Positions 11,347 through 20,186 of a DNA stretch of 38,524 bases are shown in pieces. Position 1 is the first letter of the stretch; each line of letters begins with the position of its first letter. Made by a program: the position numbers and the translations under genes. Location: positions 1 through 38,524 of the forward strand of contig JAUHXL010000013.1 of NCBI GenBank assembly GCA_030426945.1. Reading direction: 5' to 3'. The notes under the pieces are model-generated. The model was not told the DNA's origin, made no database searches, and worked only from the letters and a program-made list of their open reading frames with translations. This stretch comes from a bacterium (GTDB lineage: Bacteria; Myxococcota_A; Bradymonadia; UBA7976; UBA1532).

Positions 11347-13692
11347 ATGCGCCGCGACCCCTTGCCCATCGACGCCCTCGAGCCCGATCTGCGCGCCCGC
11401 CTGGACGCGGGCTCGGTGGTGGTGTCCGCGCCCACCGGCTCCGGCAAGTCGACGCGGGTGCCGGTGTGGTGCCTGGGGCGCGGGCCGACCCTGGTGGTCG
11501 AGCCGCGGCGGGTGGCCTGCCGCGGGCTGGCCGCGCGCGTCGCCGACGAGCTGGGTGAGCGCCTCGGGGGCCGCGTGGGCTATCGGGTGCGCGACGACGA
11601 CCGCAGCGGGCGCGACACCGAGCTGCTCTTCGTGACCCCCGGCGTCGCCTTGCGCATGCGCGCGGCCGACGGCCTCGCGGGGTGGGCGGTGGTGGTGCTC
11701 GACGAGTTCCACGAGCGCAGCCTGGACGTCGATCTGCTGGCCGCGCTGCTGCGCCGCGACGGCGCGCGCCTGGTGGTCATGTCGGCCACGCTGGACGCCG
11801 AGCGGATCGCCGCGTGGCTGGGCGGCCCACACCTGGCCGCCGAGGGGCGCACCTGGCCGGTCGACGTCCGGCACCTGCCGGGCGGCGCGCTGCTGCCCGA
11901 GGCGCGCGGCCTCGAGTCGCGGGTCCGCGCGGCCCTCGACGCGGCGCGCGACGATCCCGGCGACGTCCTGGTGTTCCTGCCCGGCAAGGCCGAGATCGGG
12001 GCCGCCGAGCGCGCCCTCGCCGGCCGCGCGGACCTGAGCGTGATCCCCCTGCACGGCGGTCTGGGCCTGGACGCGCAGGCCGCTGTCTTCCGGCCGACGC
12101 CGCGGCGCAAGGTGGTGCTGGCGACCAACGTGGCCGAGACCTCGCTGACGGTGCCGGGCATCGGCGTGGTCGTCGACGCGGGGCTGGTGCGCCGCACCCA
12201 CTACCGCGGCGGGCGAGGCTTCCTCGCGCTGGGGCCGGTGGCGCAGGACAGCGCCGATCAGCGCGCCGGGCGCGCGGGCCGCACGGCGGCCGGCGTGTGC
12301 TATCGCCTGTGGAGCGCGCAGGCGCGGCTCGAGTCGAGCACGCCCCCCGAGGTGTACCGCGAGTCGCTGGTGCCGCTGGTGCTGGGCGCGGCGGCCTGTG
12401 ACGCGGCCTGCGCCGATCTGCCCTTCCTCGACGCCCCGCACGGGCACGCGATCGACGCCGCGGTCGAGGAGCTGCGGGCGCTGGGCGCGCTGGACGACGC
12501 GGGCGCCCTGACCGACACCGGCCGCACCCTGTTCGGCCTGCCCCTCGACGCCGCGCTGGGCCGCCTGCTGATCGAGGCCCGCCGCACCGGCGCCTTGGCC
12601 GACGCCCTCGACCTGGTGGCCGCCCTGGCCGTGGACCGGCCGCTCTTCCGGGCGCGGCCCGATCAGCCCGACGACGATCTGCGGCTGGGCGGCTGCGACG
12701 GCGTGGCCGCCATCCGCGCGGTGCGCGTCGGTCAGCCCGGCCGGCACGGGCTCGACGCCGCGGCCCTCGACGCCGCGCGGCGCAACGCGCGGCGGCTGCG
12801 GCGCGCGTTCGACGTGGCCGCGGTGGAGGGCGATCCGCCGATCGATCGGCGCCGCCTCGCGCTGACCGTCCTGGGCGCCGATCACCGCAGCGCCTACGTG
12901 GCGCGCCGGCGCAAGAAGGGCGTGGCCTGGAGCGGCGGCGGGACCGAGGCGGTGTTGGGCCGCGAGAGCGCCCTGGCGGCCGAGATCGAGGCGCCGGCGG
13001 GCGCGCGCATCGAGGCGGTCGTGGTGCTCGAGACGCGCGCCTTCGGTGCCGGGCCGCGCGACCGCGAGATCCGCATCACCTGCGCCCTGCCGGTGCCCCT
13101 CGCGTGGCTGGTGGAGGCCGGGGTGGGGCGGGTGCGAGTGGCCCGCACCGTGGTGCGCGGCGGGCGCATCCTCGCGACCCACGAGCGGGTCCACGCGCGC
13201 AAGGTGCTCGAGACGTGGGAGGCGGTGCCCGAGGGTGCGCTGGCGCGCGAGGCCGTCGCGGCCGCCTTCCTCGAGGGCCGCCTATGGCCCGAGGTGCGCG
13301 CCGAGACCGCCGAGCGCCTCGAGGCCCGCGCGCTGCACGCCCGGCTGGTGGACGAAGATCCGCCGCCGCCGCTGGACGCGTGGATCGCCGCCCGCATCGA
13401 GGAGCTGGGCCTCGAGCACGGCGACGACCTCGCGCTGCTGAGCCCCGAGGATCTGCGCGCCGCGGATCTGCCGGCGCACGACCGGGAGCGCCTCGACCGC
13501 AGCTTCCCGCGCACGCTCGACTTCGCCGACGTCAGCTACCGCGTGGAGTACGACGTCGAGCGCCGCGTGGCGACGCTGGTGAAGACCGCCGGCCGCCGCC
13601 GCGATCCGCCGCCCCCCGCCTGGCTGCCCCGCTTCGAGGGCTTCCGCCTGCGCTTGCGCGACGGCGACAAAGAGCGTCCGTTGCGCGGCTGA
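11347..13692 (+). CDS. hrpB: ATP-dependent RNA helicase HrpB
   Basis: 781 aa, near the usual HrpB length (about 800-820). DExH-box helicase of superfamily 2. Motifs in order: Walker A SAPTGSGKST (about 28-37), VVEPRRVACR (Ia), VVVLDEFHERS (motif II in the DEFH form usual for HrpB, about 117), MSATLD (III), VFLPGKAEI (IV), ATNVAETSLTVPGI (V), and DQRAGRAGR (VI, about 305-313). The helicase C-terminal and HrpB-specific C-terminal regions follow, the latter containing PVRHLP-like and ERVHARKVLETWEAVP segments and ending with WLPRFEG. The frame is open far upstream, but the ATG at 11347 starts right before the helicase core and is preceded by a good promoter. HrpB function in bacteria is poorly defined; RNA remodelling is the family expectation. 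Confidence 0.95.
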   Translation: MRRDPLPIDALEPDLRARLDAGSVVVSAPTGSGKSTRVPVWCLGRGPTLVVEPRRVACRGLAARVADELGERLGGRVGYRVRDDDRSGRDTELLFVTPGVALRMRAADGLAGWAVVVLDEFHERSLDVDLLAALLRRDGARLVVMSATLDAERIAAWLGGPHLAAEGRTWPVDVRHLPGGALLPEARGLESRVRAALDAARDDPGDVLVFLPGKAEIGAAERALAGRADLSVIPLHGGLGLDAQAAVFRPTPRRKVVLATNVAETSLTVPGIGVVVDAGLVRRTHYRGGRGFLALGPVAQDSADQRAGRAGRTAAGVCYRLWSAQARLESSTPPEVYRESLVPLVLGAAACDAACADLPFLDAPHGHAIDAAVEELRALGALDDAGALTDTGRTLFGLPLDAALGRLLIEARRTGALADALDLVAALAVDRPLFRARPDQPDDDLRLGGCDGVAAIRAVRVGQPGRHGLDAAALDAARRNARRLRRAFDVAAVEGDPPIDRRRLALTVLGADHRSAYVARRRKKGVAWSGGGTEAVLGRESALAAEIEAPAGARIEAVVVLETRAFGAGPRDREIRITCALPVPLAWLVEAGVGRVRVARTVVRGGRILATHERVHARKVLETWEAVPEGALAREAVAAAFLEGRLWPEVRAETAERLEARALHARLVDEDPPPPLDAWIAARIEELGLEHGDDLALLSPEDLRAADLPAHDRERLDRSFPRTLDFADVSYRVEYDVERRVATLVKTAGRRRDPPPPAWLPRFEGFRLRLRDGDKERPLRG

Positions 13693-13760
13693 TCCGGTTC
13701 CGTTCGCCCCGCCCCGTTGATAGGGTGCGCGGCGCCGAGGCGAAGACCGAGGAGGGTGGT

Positions 13761-14216
13761 GTGCCGACGATGTTCGAAGTGATCGTGGCCTACTTCGACG
13801 GCGACAACTGGCCGGTGCAGCTCGTCGAAGGCGAGACGGCCCTGCGCAGCGCCTTCCAGGGCGACAGCGGATCCTGGACCTGCTACGCCAAGGCGCGCAC
13901 CGAGTTCGACCAGTTCGTCTTCTACTCCCTGTGCCCGATCACCGTGCCCGAGGACAAGCGGCCGGCCGCCGCCGAGTTCATCACCCGCGCCAACTACGGG
14001 ATGATCGTGGGCAACTTCGAGATGGACTACGGCGACGGCGAGATCCGCTACAAGACGGCGATCGACGTCGAGGGCACCGAGCTGACGCCGCCCCTGTGCC
14101 GCCAGGTCGTCGTGCCCAACGTGATGATGATGGATCGCTACCTGCCGGGGCTGATGGCGGTCGTGTTCGGGGACGTGACGCCGGTGCAGGCCATCGCGCG
14201 CATCGAGAAGAACTGA
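13761..14216 (+). CDS. YbjN-domain protein
   Basis: 151 aa, soluble. Resembles the YbjN family: a beta-helix fold of the type III chaperone-like superfamily, with the diagnostic middle segment TRANYGMIVGNFEMDYGDGEIRYKTAIDVEG (shown in part: NYGMIVGNFEMDYGDGEIRY). Family roles are vague (stress tolerance, motility effects). The GTG at 13761 is preferred over the in-frame ATG at 13770, because the strong Shine-Dalgarno GGAGGG (13751-13756) is 4 bases from the GTG but 13 from the ATG. A possible -10, TAGGGT, lies at 13721-13726. It is monocistronic and convergent with the hybrid kinase gene. It is the second protein in the window with this chaperone-like fold (compare 4323-5105). Confidence 0.8.
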   Translation: MPTMFEVIVAYFDGDNWPVQLVEGETALRSAFQGDSGSWTCYAKARTEFDQFVFYSLCPITVPEDKRPAAAEFITRANYGMIVGNFEMDYGDGEIRYKTAIDVEGTELTPPLCRQVVVPNVMMMDRYLPGLMAVVFGDVTPVQAIARIEKN

Positions 14217-14247
14217 TCGGCCGCCGCGACGACGACCCCCACGCGGC

Positions 14248-15678
14248 TCAGGCCAGGGCGCGGCGCACGGCGTGCAGCAGGTCGTCGGCGGTGAAGGGCT
14301 TGGGCAGGTAGGGCGCGCCCTGGGTGTTGCGCGGGCCGTGGCCCGACATGAACAGCACGCGCAGGGTGGGGTGGGTCGCCCGGACGCGCTCGGCGAGGGC
14401 CGTGCCGTCCAGGCGGGGCAGCACGAGGTCGGCGAGCAGCAGGTCGAGGGCCGGCCGCTGCTCGGCGATGAGCAGGGCCTGGCCCGGCGTCGCCGACGCG
14501 ACGACGCGATAGCCCGCGCGGCGCAGGACCGTGGCGGTCACCGTGCGCACGTGCGGATCGTCCTCGACCAGCAGCACCGACGCGCCGGTGTCTTCGGCGG
14601 GTGTGGGCGTCGTCGAGGGGCGCGGATCCTGCGCCGGCAGCAGCGCGCACAGCGCCACCGTGTCGTGATCCCGCTCGATGACGAACGCGCCGTCGAGGGC
14701 GCGGGTGAGGGCGACCGCTGTGCCCAGCCCGAGCACGGCCGTGCTCGGGCCCCGGTCGGCCGGGCCGTCGACCGGGCGGTCCGCCGTGCGGCGACACTCC
14801 AGCCGGACGTACCGCCCAGGGGGCAGGCCGTGGGGGCGCGCGCCGTCCGCGTCCAGCGTGACCGCCCCGGTCCGCACCCGCACCTCGCCGGGGTACACCG
14901 ACGCGTCGCGCGCGTTGAGCAGCGCCACCAGGATCAGGTGCTCGGCGTCCGCTCGATCGGCCGCGACGATGGGGCCGGCGCCCGGCAGATCCAGCACCAG
15001 CTCGACGTCGCTCGGCAGCACCCGGCGCACCACCGGCGCCAGCTCGTCGAGGACGCGGTGCAGGTCGACGTGCTCGCGCAAGCCCGTGCGGCGCCGGGCC
15101 ACCGCGTGCAGGCGGCGGGTGAGGATGGCGGTGCGGCGGGCCGCGCCGAGGATCTCGTCGAGGCCCTCGGCGAAGGGGTGGCGATCGTTGACCTCGGTCA
15201 GCAGCAGGCTGCTGTGCGCCAGGATGACCGACAGCGCGTTGTTCGTGTCGTGGGCGACGCCGTCGACGAGGCGCCCGAGGGTCTCGAGGCGCCGGGCCTC
15301 GTTGGCGTCGTCGCGGTGCGAGGCCAGCGCCTCGCGCACGGCGCCGGGCAGGCGATCCAGCGCGTCACCCCGCACATAGTCGGCGACGCCCGCGCGCAGG
15401 GCCCGCACGGCGCGATCGACGTCGGCGGCGAAGTCGAGCACCACCACGGGGCAAGGATCGCCGCGGGTGACGATCGCCGAGCGCGCGGCCGCGGCGTCGG
15501 TGAAGGTGGCCGGCTCGACCACCACGACGGCCGCGAGCCCGCCTGCGTCGACCGCCCGCTGGGCCAGCTGGCCGGTGTGGGCCACCGACCAGTCGAGATC
15601 CCCGGCGGCCTCGAGCGCGGCGGCCGCCCGCGTGAGGCGATCACCGTCGTCGCCCAGGAGCAGGCCCCGTTCGGTCAT
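14248..15678 (-). CDS. Hybrid histidine kinase with pseudo-receiver and degenerate ATPase
   Basis: 476 aa, cytosolic, no membrane segment. Order: an N-terminal receiver-like domain (about 1-120), a HisKA/HATPase core (about 130-345) and a C-terminal receiver (about 365-476). The first receiver appears inactive: the phospho-acceptor strand reads VVVVEP, with Glu in place of Asp. The HisKA H-box is GVAHDTNNALSVI. The N-box is ALLNARDAS and a G2-like VLGLGTAVA is present, but the DxGxG G1 box expected between them is missing, so ATP binding is doubtful. The last receiver looks competent: EDD, LLADLVLP, FMSG, LPKPF. Of two in-frame ATGs, 15678 is chosen over 15684, because GGGGAG directly abuts the first but lies 6 bases before the second. 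No partner regulator adjoins it. Confidence 0.85.
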   Translation of the reverse strand: MTERGLLLGDDGDRLTRAAAALEAAGDLDWSVAHTGQLAQRAVDAGGLAAVVVVEPATFTDAAAARSAIVTRGDPCPVVVLDFAADVDRAVRALRAGVADYVRGDALDRLPGAVREALASHRDDANEARRLETLGRLVDGVAHDTNNALSVILAHSSLLLTEVNDRHPFAEGLDEILGAARRTAILTRRLHAVARRRTGLREHVDLHRVLDELAPVVRRVLPSDVELVLDLPGAGPIVAADRADAEHLILVALLNARDASVYPGEVRVRTGAVTLDADGARPHGLPPGRYVRLECRRTADRPVDGPADRGPSTAVLGLGTAVALTRALDGAFVIERDHDTVALCALLPAQDPRPSTTPTPAEDTGASVLLVEDDPHVRTVTATVLRRAGYRVVASATPGQALLIAEQRPALDLLLADLVLPRLDGTALAERVRATHPTLRVLFMSGHGPRNTQGAPYLPKPFTADDLLHAVRRALA

Positions 15679-15707
15679 GGTCATCTCCCCGGTGCGCCGC
15701 GGCCTCG

Positions 15708-15736
15708 ACCATACGCCGGCGCCGCCGCGGTGTCAC
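15708..15736 (-). promoter_or_regulatory. Promoter of the hybrid histidine kinase gene
   Basis: On the minus strand GTGACA (15736-15731), 17 bases, TATGGT (15713-15708), 29 bases before the chosen start. The same -10 hexamer as at hrpB. Confidence 0.5.
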
Positions 15737-15774
15737 CCAGCAGATGCGGAGCGAACCCCCGTCGGCGGCGGCTA

Positions 15775-15803
15775 TTGCACCGCCGCGGGCCATTGGATAG
15801 TTT
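15775..15803 (+). promoter_or_regulatory. Promoter of the TRAP-type transporter operon
   Basis: TTGCAC (15775-15780), 17 bases, TAGTTT (15798-15803). The predicted transcript would start near 15810 and give a short leader to the ATG at 15832. It probably drives all three transporter genes, which have gaps of 5 and 7 bases. Confidence 0.55.
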
Positions 15804-15831
15804 GCCCCGAACCCGTCGACAGGATTGCACC

Positions 15832-16917
15832 ATGAGCCGGATCCGCCTCCCGCTGGCAGGCGTCGCGCTGCTCGGCGCGCTCGCTACGGGCTGCTCCCTC
15901 AAAGCCATGACCGGCGACATGATGTCGGACTACACGGTCGAGGAGCTGACCCCCTTCCTGTTGGCCTCGGACGATCTGGGCATGGCCTGTGAGACCGGCG
16001 TCTCGATGGGCAGCTATCTGATGAGCTTCGAGCGGGTGACCGACGCGCCCAACAAGGCCGCCGTGTCGACGCTGGTGACGGCCGGCGCCTGCGCGCAGAT
16101 CGACGCCTGGGAGGCCGAGCTCCGCTCCCTGCGCGCCTTGCACGCCGGAGACGCGGCCGGGGCGCAGGACGCGCGCATCGCCGAGAAGCGGGCCAACGCG
16201 GTGGCGGCCCGGCGCTTCTACCGCGCCTGGAAGTACCTGGTCGCCGAGTACGGCGTGCCGAGCGAGAAGTGCCCCGAGCTCGAGGACGAGAGCGACGAGC
16301 TCATCTGGCTGTTGGGCATGTTGGCCGGCGTGCAGGCGACGCAGCACGACCGCGGCGCCAACGGGTTGGCGGGCGTGCCCCTCGACGTGCCGCGCCAGGC
16401 CGCGCGGGGCGTGCAGTGCTTGAACAACGAGAAGTGGTGGGGCGTCCCGCGCGCCGTCAGCGCGGCGGTCTGGACCAGCATCCCCGGCGCCGGCCCCGAG
16501 GGGGTCGATCCCTGGGCGCGGCTGGCCGAGGCCTCGGCGCTGGGTGTGAAAGCCGGCGTTCGCGTCGCCCTGGCCGTCGAGGCCCAGGCGGCCGCGGCGG
16601 CGGGTCGGTCCGATCAGGTGCGAGCGGTCATCAAGGCCTACGCGGCGGCGATCGAGGAGGCGCCGGCTCGCGGGCGCTTCTCGCTGCTCGACCACAACGC
16701 CACCGTGCAGGTGCAGGTGCTCTCGGACCGACTGTGGACCGAGGCCACCGGGCACCGGACGCCGGTCAGCGCGTTGGGCACCTTCTGGGACGACGCGTCG
16801 CCGGCGCCCGAGGGCGGGGACGACCTGCTCGAGGGCCTCGAAGAGGACGCGCCGGCGCAGGCCGCCCCCGCAGCGGGGGCCGACGGTTCGGCGTCGCCGA
16901 ACGCGACCGAGGAGTGA
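15832..16917 (+). CDS. TatT-like TRAP transporter accessory lipoprotein
   Basis: 361 aa. Signal peptide with lipobox LATGC-S (Cys about residue 21), so lipid-anchored in the periplasm. The rest is helical, with features like the TatT family (trimeric TPR-like lipoproteins that partner TRAP binding proteins): MGSYLMSFERVTDAP, RARRFYRAWKYLVAEYG-type helices (ARRFYRAWKYLVAEYG here), and DPWARLAEASALG. The tail (about 325-361) is acidic and Ala/Pro-rich and contains GGDDLLEGLEEDAP, which echoes the GGDDLDALLEDGD repeats of the permease two genes later. It opens a three-gene operon with a binding protein and a permease, which supports the assignment. Inference: periplasmic delivery or scaffold for the substrate. 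Confidence 0.8.
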   Translation: MSRIRLPLAGVALLGALATGCSLKAMTGDMMSDYTVEELTPFLLASDDLGMACETGVSMGSYLMSFERVTDAPNKAAVSTLVTAGACAQIDAWEAELRSLRALHAGDAAGAQDARIAEKRANAVAARRFYRAWKYLVAEYGVPSEKCPELEDESDELIWLLGMLAGVQATQHDRGANGLAGVPLDVPRQAARGVQCLNNEKWWGVPRAVSAAVWTSIPGAGPEGVDPWARLAEASALGVKAGVRVALAVEAQAAAAAGRSDQVRAVIKAYAAAIEEAPARGRFSLLDHNATVQVQVLSDRLWTEATGHRTPVSALGTFWDDASPAPEGGDDLLEGLEEDAPAQAAPAAGADGSASPNATEE

Positions 16918-16922
16918 GAGTG

Positions 16923-17939
16923 GTGAGCAAGCGTCTGTTTCCCGTCCTGTGTTTCGCCGCCCTGGTGGGGGCCGCCGCGCCCGCCGTGGCCGCCGACACG
17001 ATGCAGCGCACCCTGTGCGTCTACGACCCCAGCGGCGCCAACGGCGACGTCTTCAACCTGATGAAGGACTACCGGACCGAGGCCCTGAAGTGGGGCGTCG
17101 ACTTCGAGATGAAGCCCTACACCGACGAGAAGACGGCCGCCGAGGACTTCAAGGCGGCCAAGTGCCACGCGGTGCTGATGACCGGGACCCGCGGCCGCTC
17201 GTTCCACAAGTTCGCCGGCACGCTCGAGGCGATGGGCGCGCTGCCCGACTACAAGCTGCTGCGCAAGGTGGTGCTGTCGCTGTCGAAGAAGGGCGCCGCC
17301 AAGCTGATGGTCGCGGGCGACTACGAGAGCGCCGCCATCTTCCCCGGCGGTGCGGTCTACATGCTGGTGCGCGACGGCGCCATCGACACCGTCGAGGAGC
17401 TCGCGGGCAAGAAGCTGGCGACGCTCGACTTCGACGAGGCCGCCAAGGTGATGGTGAAGAAGGTGGGCGCCTCGCTCGTGCCCGCCGACGTCAGCACCTT
17501 CGGCGGCATGTTCAACAACGGCAGCGTCGAGGTGGCCTACGCGCCGGCGACCGCCTACCAGGCGCTCGAGCTGTACAAGGGCGTCGGCGAGAAGGGGGCG
17601 GTGATCCGCTACCCCCTCGCGCAGATGACGCTCCAACTGCTGATCCGCTCCAAGGACTTCCCCGAGGGCTTCGGTGAGAGCTCGCGGGCCTTCGCCGCGT
17701 CGAAGTTCGACCAGGCGATGAAGATGGTGCACCAGGCCGAGAAGAAGATCCCCGGGAAGGCCTGGAAGGACATCCCCGCCGACGACAAGGTGCGCTACGA
17801 CGAGATGTTCCTGAAGGTGCGCGTCGAGCTGCGCGACGGCCACGGCCGCATCTACCACCCGACGGCTCTGAAGCTGATGCGCAAGGCGCGCTGCCAGGCA
17901 GACGCGACGCGCGCGGAGTGCGCGCTGAAGCAGGAGTAG
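16923..17939 (+). CDS. Periplasmic solute-binding protein, AdeT-like, TRAP-type
   Basis: 338 aa. Sec signal peptide (SKRLF, hydrophobic core, PAVA-A). The mature part begins MQRTLCVYDPSGANGDVFNLMKDY and follows the putative solute-binding family that includes AdeT proteins, related to TRAP DctP-type receptors: CHAVLMTGTRGRSFHKFAGTLEAMGALP, then a second lobe with VEVAYAPATAYQALELYKG. Start choice: GTG codons lie at 16914, 16920 and 16923. GAGGAG (16909-16914) is best spaced for 16923 (8 bases), with 16920 next best. It lies between the TatT-like lipoprotein and the large permease. The ligand is unknown; the early call of a multidrug efflux role for AdeT relatives is not supported by this context. 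Confidence 0.85.
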   Translation: MSKRLFPVLCFAALVGAAAPAVAADTMQRTLCVYDPSGANGDVFNLMKDYRTEALKWGVDFEMKPYTDEKTAAEDFKAAKCHAVLMTGTRGRSFHKFAGTLEAMGALPDYKLLRKVVLSLSKKGAAKLMVAGDYESAAIFPGGAVYMLVRDGAIDTVEELAGKKLATLDFDEAAKVMVKKVGASLVPADVSTFGGMFNNGSVEVAYAPATAYQALELYKGVGEKGAVIRYPLAQMTLQLLIRSKDFPEGFGESSRAFAASKFDQAMKMVHQAEKKIPGKAWKDIPADDKVRYDEMFLKVRVELRDGHGRIYHPTALKLMRKARCQADATRAECALKQE

Positions 17940-17946
17940 CGCGCCC

Positions 17947-20169
17947 TTGTCCCATGACGGTCCGGTCAGCCGCGTCAGGCTCCTCGTCTCCACCACGCCC
18001 GCGCTGTTGCTGCTGCTGGCGGTGATCGCCAACAGCAGCGCGGTGCTGGTGTACAGCCAGCTCTCGACGCTCGGCGAGCGCTGGTTCCCGGGCTACAACC
18101 GGGAGCTCCGGCTCGAGCCGGTGGCGCCGGACTGCGACCCCGCCGACTACGCGGTGCAGACGGCCCCGGCCGCGGCCGCCGCCGGGGGCGACGATCTCGA
18201 CGCGCTCCTCGAGGACGGCGACGGGGCCGGCGGATCCGCCGCCCCGGTGGGGGATGACCTCGACGCCCTGCTCGAGGACGACGAGGCCGCCCCCCCGGCG
18301 CAGGGCGACGACCTCGACGCGCTGCTCGACGACGGCGACGCGGCGCCCCCCAAGGGCGGGGACGACCTCGACGCGCTGCTCGACGACGGCGACGGCGCCG
18401 CGAAGCCGGATCCCGCCGCCGCCGCCGCGCAGGCGATGGCGGCCGCCAAGGCGCGCTGCGAGCAGCGCCACGCCGACTACGCCAGCATGGTCGAGCGCCG
18501 GACGCCGGCGGTGCTGCGCTTCCGGGCGGTGGAGGCCTTCGTCGAGGACGTGCGCGATCTGGGGCTGGCCTACCAGCGCCACCTGCTGCTGCTGCTGCTG
18601 TTGGTGTGTGGGGCGACGGCGACCGCGGTGCGCGGCCACATCGCGCTGCGGCCCGCGCAGACCCGCATGGATCACGTCGCCGCCGAGGGCGCGCAGCTCT
18701 TGACCCACCTGCTCTTGGCCCACTCGGTGTGGGCCCACCGCGGGATCGACGAGGCCTCGGGGGTGGCCAACCCCCACCCGGAGCTGTTCACCATCTGGAT
18801 CGTGGGCGCCCTGCTGATGGCGGCGCTGAACGCTTACCACCTGGTGCGCCCACCCGCGGACGCGACGCCGGGCGGCAGCCCGGCCCAGGCGCTCTTCGCC
18901 GTGCCGCTGTACTGCACGATGGGCATCATCTCGGGGCTGTACTTCCTGTTCAGCGAGGGCCACCCGGCGGGCCTCTCGATCTACCTGACCAAGCTGACCG
19001 AGTTCGCGCGCCTCTACCTGCAGGTGGGGCTGTACGTGTGGATCGGCATGCTGCTGAAGCGCACGCTGCTGGCCGAGCTGAGCGTCGATCTGGTGCGCCC
19101 GTGGAAGCTGCCGCCGGAGCTCCTGGCCTTCGTGATGGTGGTGGGCGCGGCCATCCCGACCGCCTACAGCGGCGCCTCGGGCATCTTCGTCATCGCGGTC
19201 GGCGCGGTCATCTACGACGAGCTCCGCCAGGCCGGCGCGCGGCGGCAGCTCGCCTTGGCCGCCACCGCCATGTCGGGCAGCCTGGGCGTGGTGCTCAGCC
19301 CCTGCCTGCTGGTGGTGATCGTGGCCTCGCTGAACAAGCAGGTGACGACCGATCAGCTCTACGGCTGGGGCCTGAAGGTGTTCCTGCTGACGGCGGTGCT
19401 GTTCCTGGTCGCCTCGCTGCTCAACCGCCAGAACAAGATCAAGCTGGCGCCGCCCAGCGTCGCCCTGCCGGGCACGGTGGCGGCGGTGCGGCCGCTGATC
19501 CCCTATGCGCTGGTGGCGGGGGCCGTGCTGGCCTTCTACGCCTTCGGCCTCGGCGCGACGGTCGACGAGAACTACGCCCCGGTCGTGCTGCCGGTGTTGC
19601 TCCTGGCGGTGTTGATCTACGACCGCCGCCTGGCCCGCAAGCGCGCGTCGGAGGGGGACGCGGTCGTCGGCTTCAACGTCAGCGTCCAGCAGGCGACGAC
19701 CGAGACCAGCCACCACATCGGCGCGCTGCTCTTCCTGATGGGGCTGTCGATCTGCCTCGGTGGTGTCATCGAGCGCGCCGATCTGATGGCCTACTTCCCG
19801 CAGCAGTTCGCGTCGGTGTGGACCACCATGGGCTTGCTGGTGGTCGTGCTGGTCATCGTCGGCATGATCATGGATCCCTACGGCGCGGTCATCCTGGTCT
19901 CGGCGACCATCGCCGAGGTGGCTTACCGCAACGGCATCGATCCCGTGCACTTCTGGATGGTGGTGCTGGTGGCGTTCGAGCTGGGCTACCTGACGCCGCC
20001 CGTCGCCCTCAACCACCTGCTGACGCGGCAGGTGGTGGGCGAAGAGGAGGCGCGGCTGGCCTTCGCGGAGCAGGGCTCGTTCTGGCACCGCCACGAGCGC
20101 ATCCTGCTGCCGGTCAGCGTGATGGCGACCGCGTTGGTGATCGTCGCCTTCGGTCCGCTGCTGTTCTGA
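17947..20169 (+). CDS. TRAP-type large permease with fourfold acidic repeat in periplasmic loop
   Basis: 740 aa inner-membrane protein. TM1 is about residues 15-35 (LLLLLAVIANSSAVLVY). A long loop follows (about 37-198), then TM2 (HLLLLLLLVCGATATAV, about 200-217) and about a dozen more helices resembling DctM-type permeases (PTAYSGASGIFVIAVGAVIY, DPYGAVILVSATIAEVAYRNG, FELGYLTPPVALNHLL). The Arg-rich ends before TM1 and after TM2 put the loop in the periplasm. The loop holds four copies of GDDLDALL(E/D)D at about residues 80-155. No separate small DctQ gene is present, and the extra N-terminal helices may replace it. The start is TTG at 17947, 7 bases after the binding-protein gene, with GGAG about 10 bases upstream. 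Inference: Na+- or H+-driven uptake of an unknown solute. Confidence 0.85.
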   Translation: MSHDGPVSRVRLLVSTTPALLLLLAVIANSSAVLVYSQLSTLGERWFPGYNRELRLEPVAPDCDPADYAVQTAPAAAAAGGDDLDALLEDGDGAGGSAAPVGDDLDALLEDDEAAPPAQGDDLDALLDDGDAAPPKGGDDLDALLDDGDGAAKPDPAAAAAQAMAAAKARCEQRHADYASMVERRTPAVLRFRAVEAFVEDVRDLGLAYQRHLLLLLLLVCGATATAVRGHIALRPAQTRMDHVAAEGAQLLTHLLLAHSVWAHRGIDEASGVANPHPELFTIWIVGALLMAALNAYHLVRPPADATPGGSPAQALFAVPLYCTMGIISGLYFLFSEGHPAGLSIYLTKLTEFARLYLQVGLYVWIGMLLKRTLLAELSVDLVRPWKLPPELLAFVMVVGAAIPTAYSGASGIFVIAVGAVIYDELRQAGARRQLALAATAMSGSLGVVLSPCLLVVIVASLNKQVTTDQLYGWGLKVFLLTAVLFLVASLLNRQNKIKLAPPSVALPGTVAAVRPLIPYALVAGAVLAFYAFGLGATVDENYAPVVLPVLLLAVLIYDRRLARKRASEGDAVVGFNVSVQQATTETSHHIGALLFLMGLSICLGGVIERADLMAYFPQQFASVWTTMGLLVVVLVIVGMIMDPYGAVILVSATIAEVAYRNGIDPVHFWMVVLVAFELGYLTPPVALNHLLTRQVVGEEEARLAFAEQGSFWHRHERILLPVSVMATALVIVAFGPLLF
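18184..18400 (+). repeat. Four tandem coding repeats (GDDLDALL motif)
   Basis: Four units of about 18-21 codons within the permease gene, each with the core GDDLDALL plus E/D-rich ends and Ala/Pro spacers. The last two units share an exact 34-base stretch (18307-18340 and 18361-18394, period 54), so the array probably grew by recent duplication. Confidence 0.85.
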
Positions 20170-20186
20170 TCGGCGGGGGCGCCGCC

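Noticed and set aside
11095-13194. A 699-codon minus-strand frame opposite hrpB
   Set aside because: Arg/Ala/Gly-rich shadow frame; all helicase motifs lie on the plus strand.
16923-17939. AdeT as a multidrug efflux pump
   Set aside because: It has a signal peptide and binding-protein fold with no membrane helices, and sits in a TRAP-type operon.
20170-20186. GC-rich hairpin between the convergent permease and MepA-like genes as terminator
   Set aside because: Only a 4-bp stem (GGCG/CGCC) and no T-run in 17 bases.
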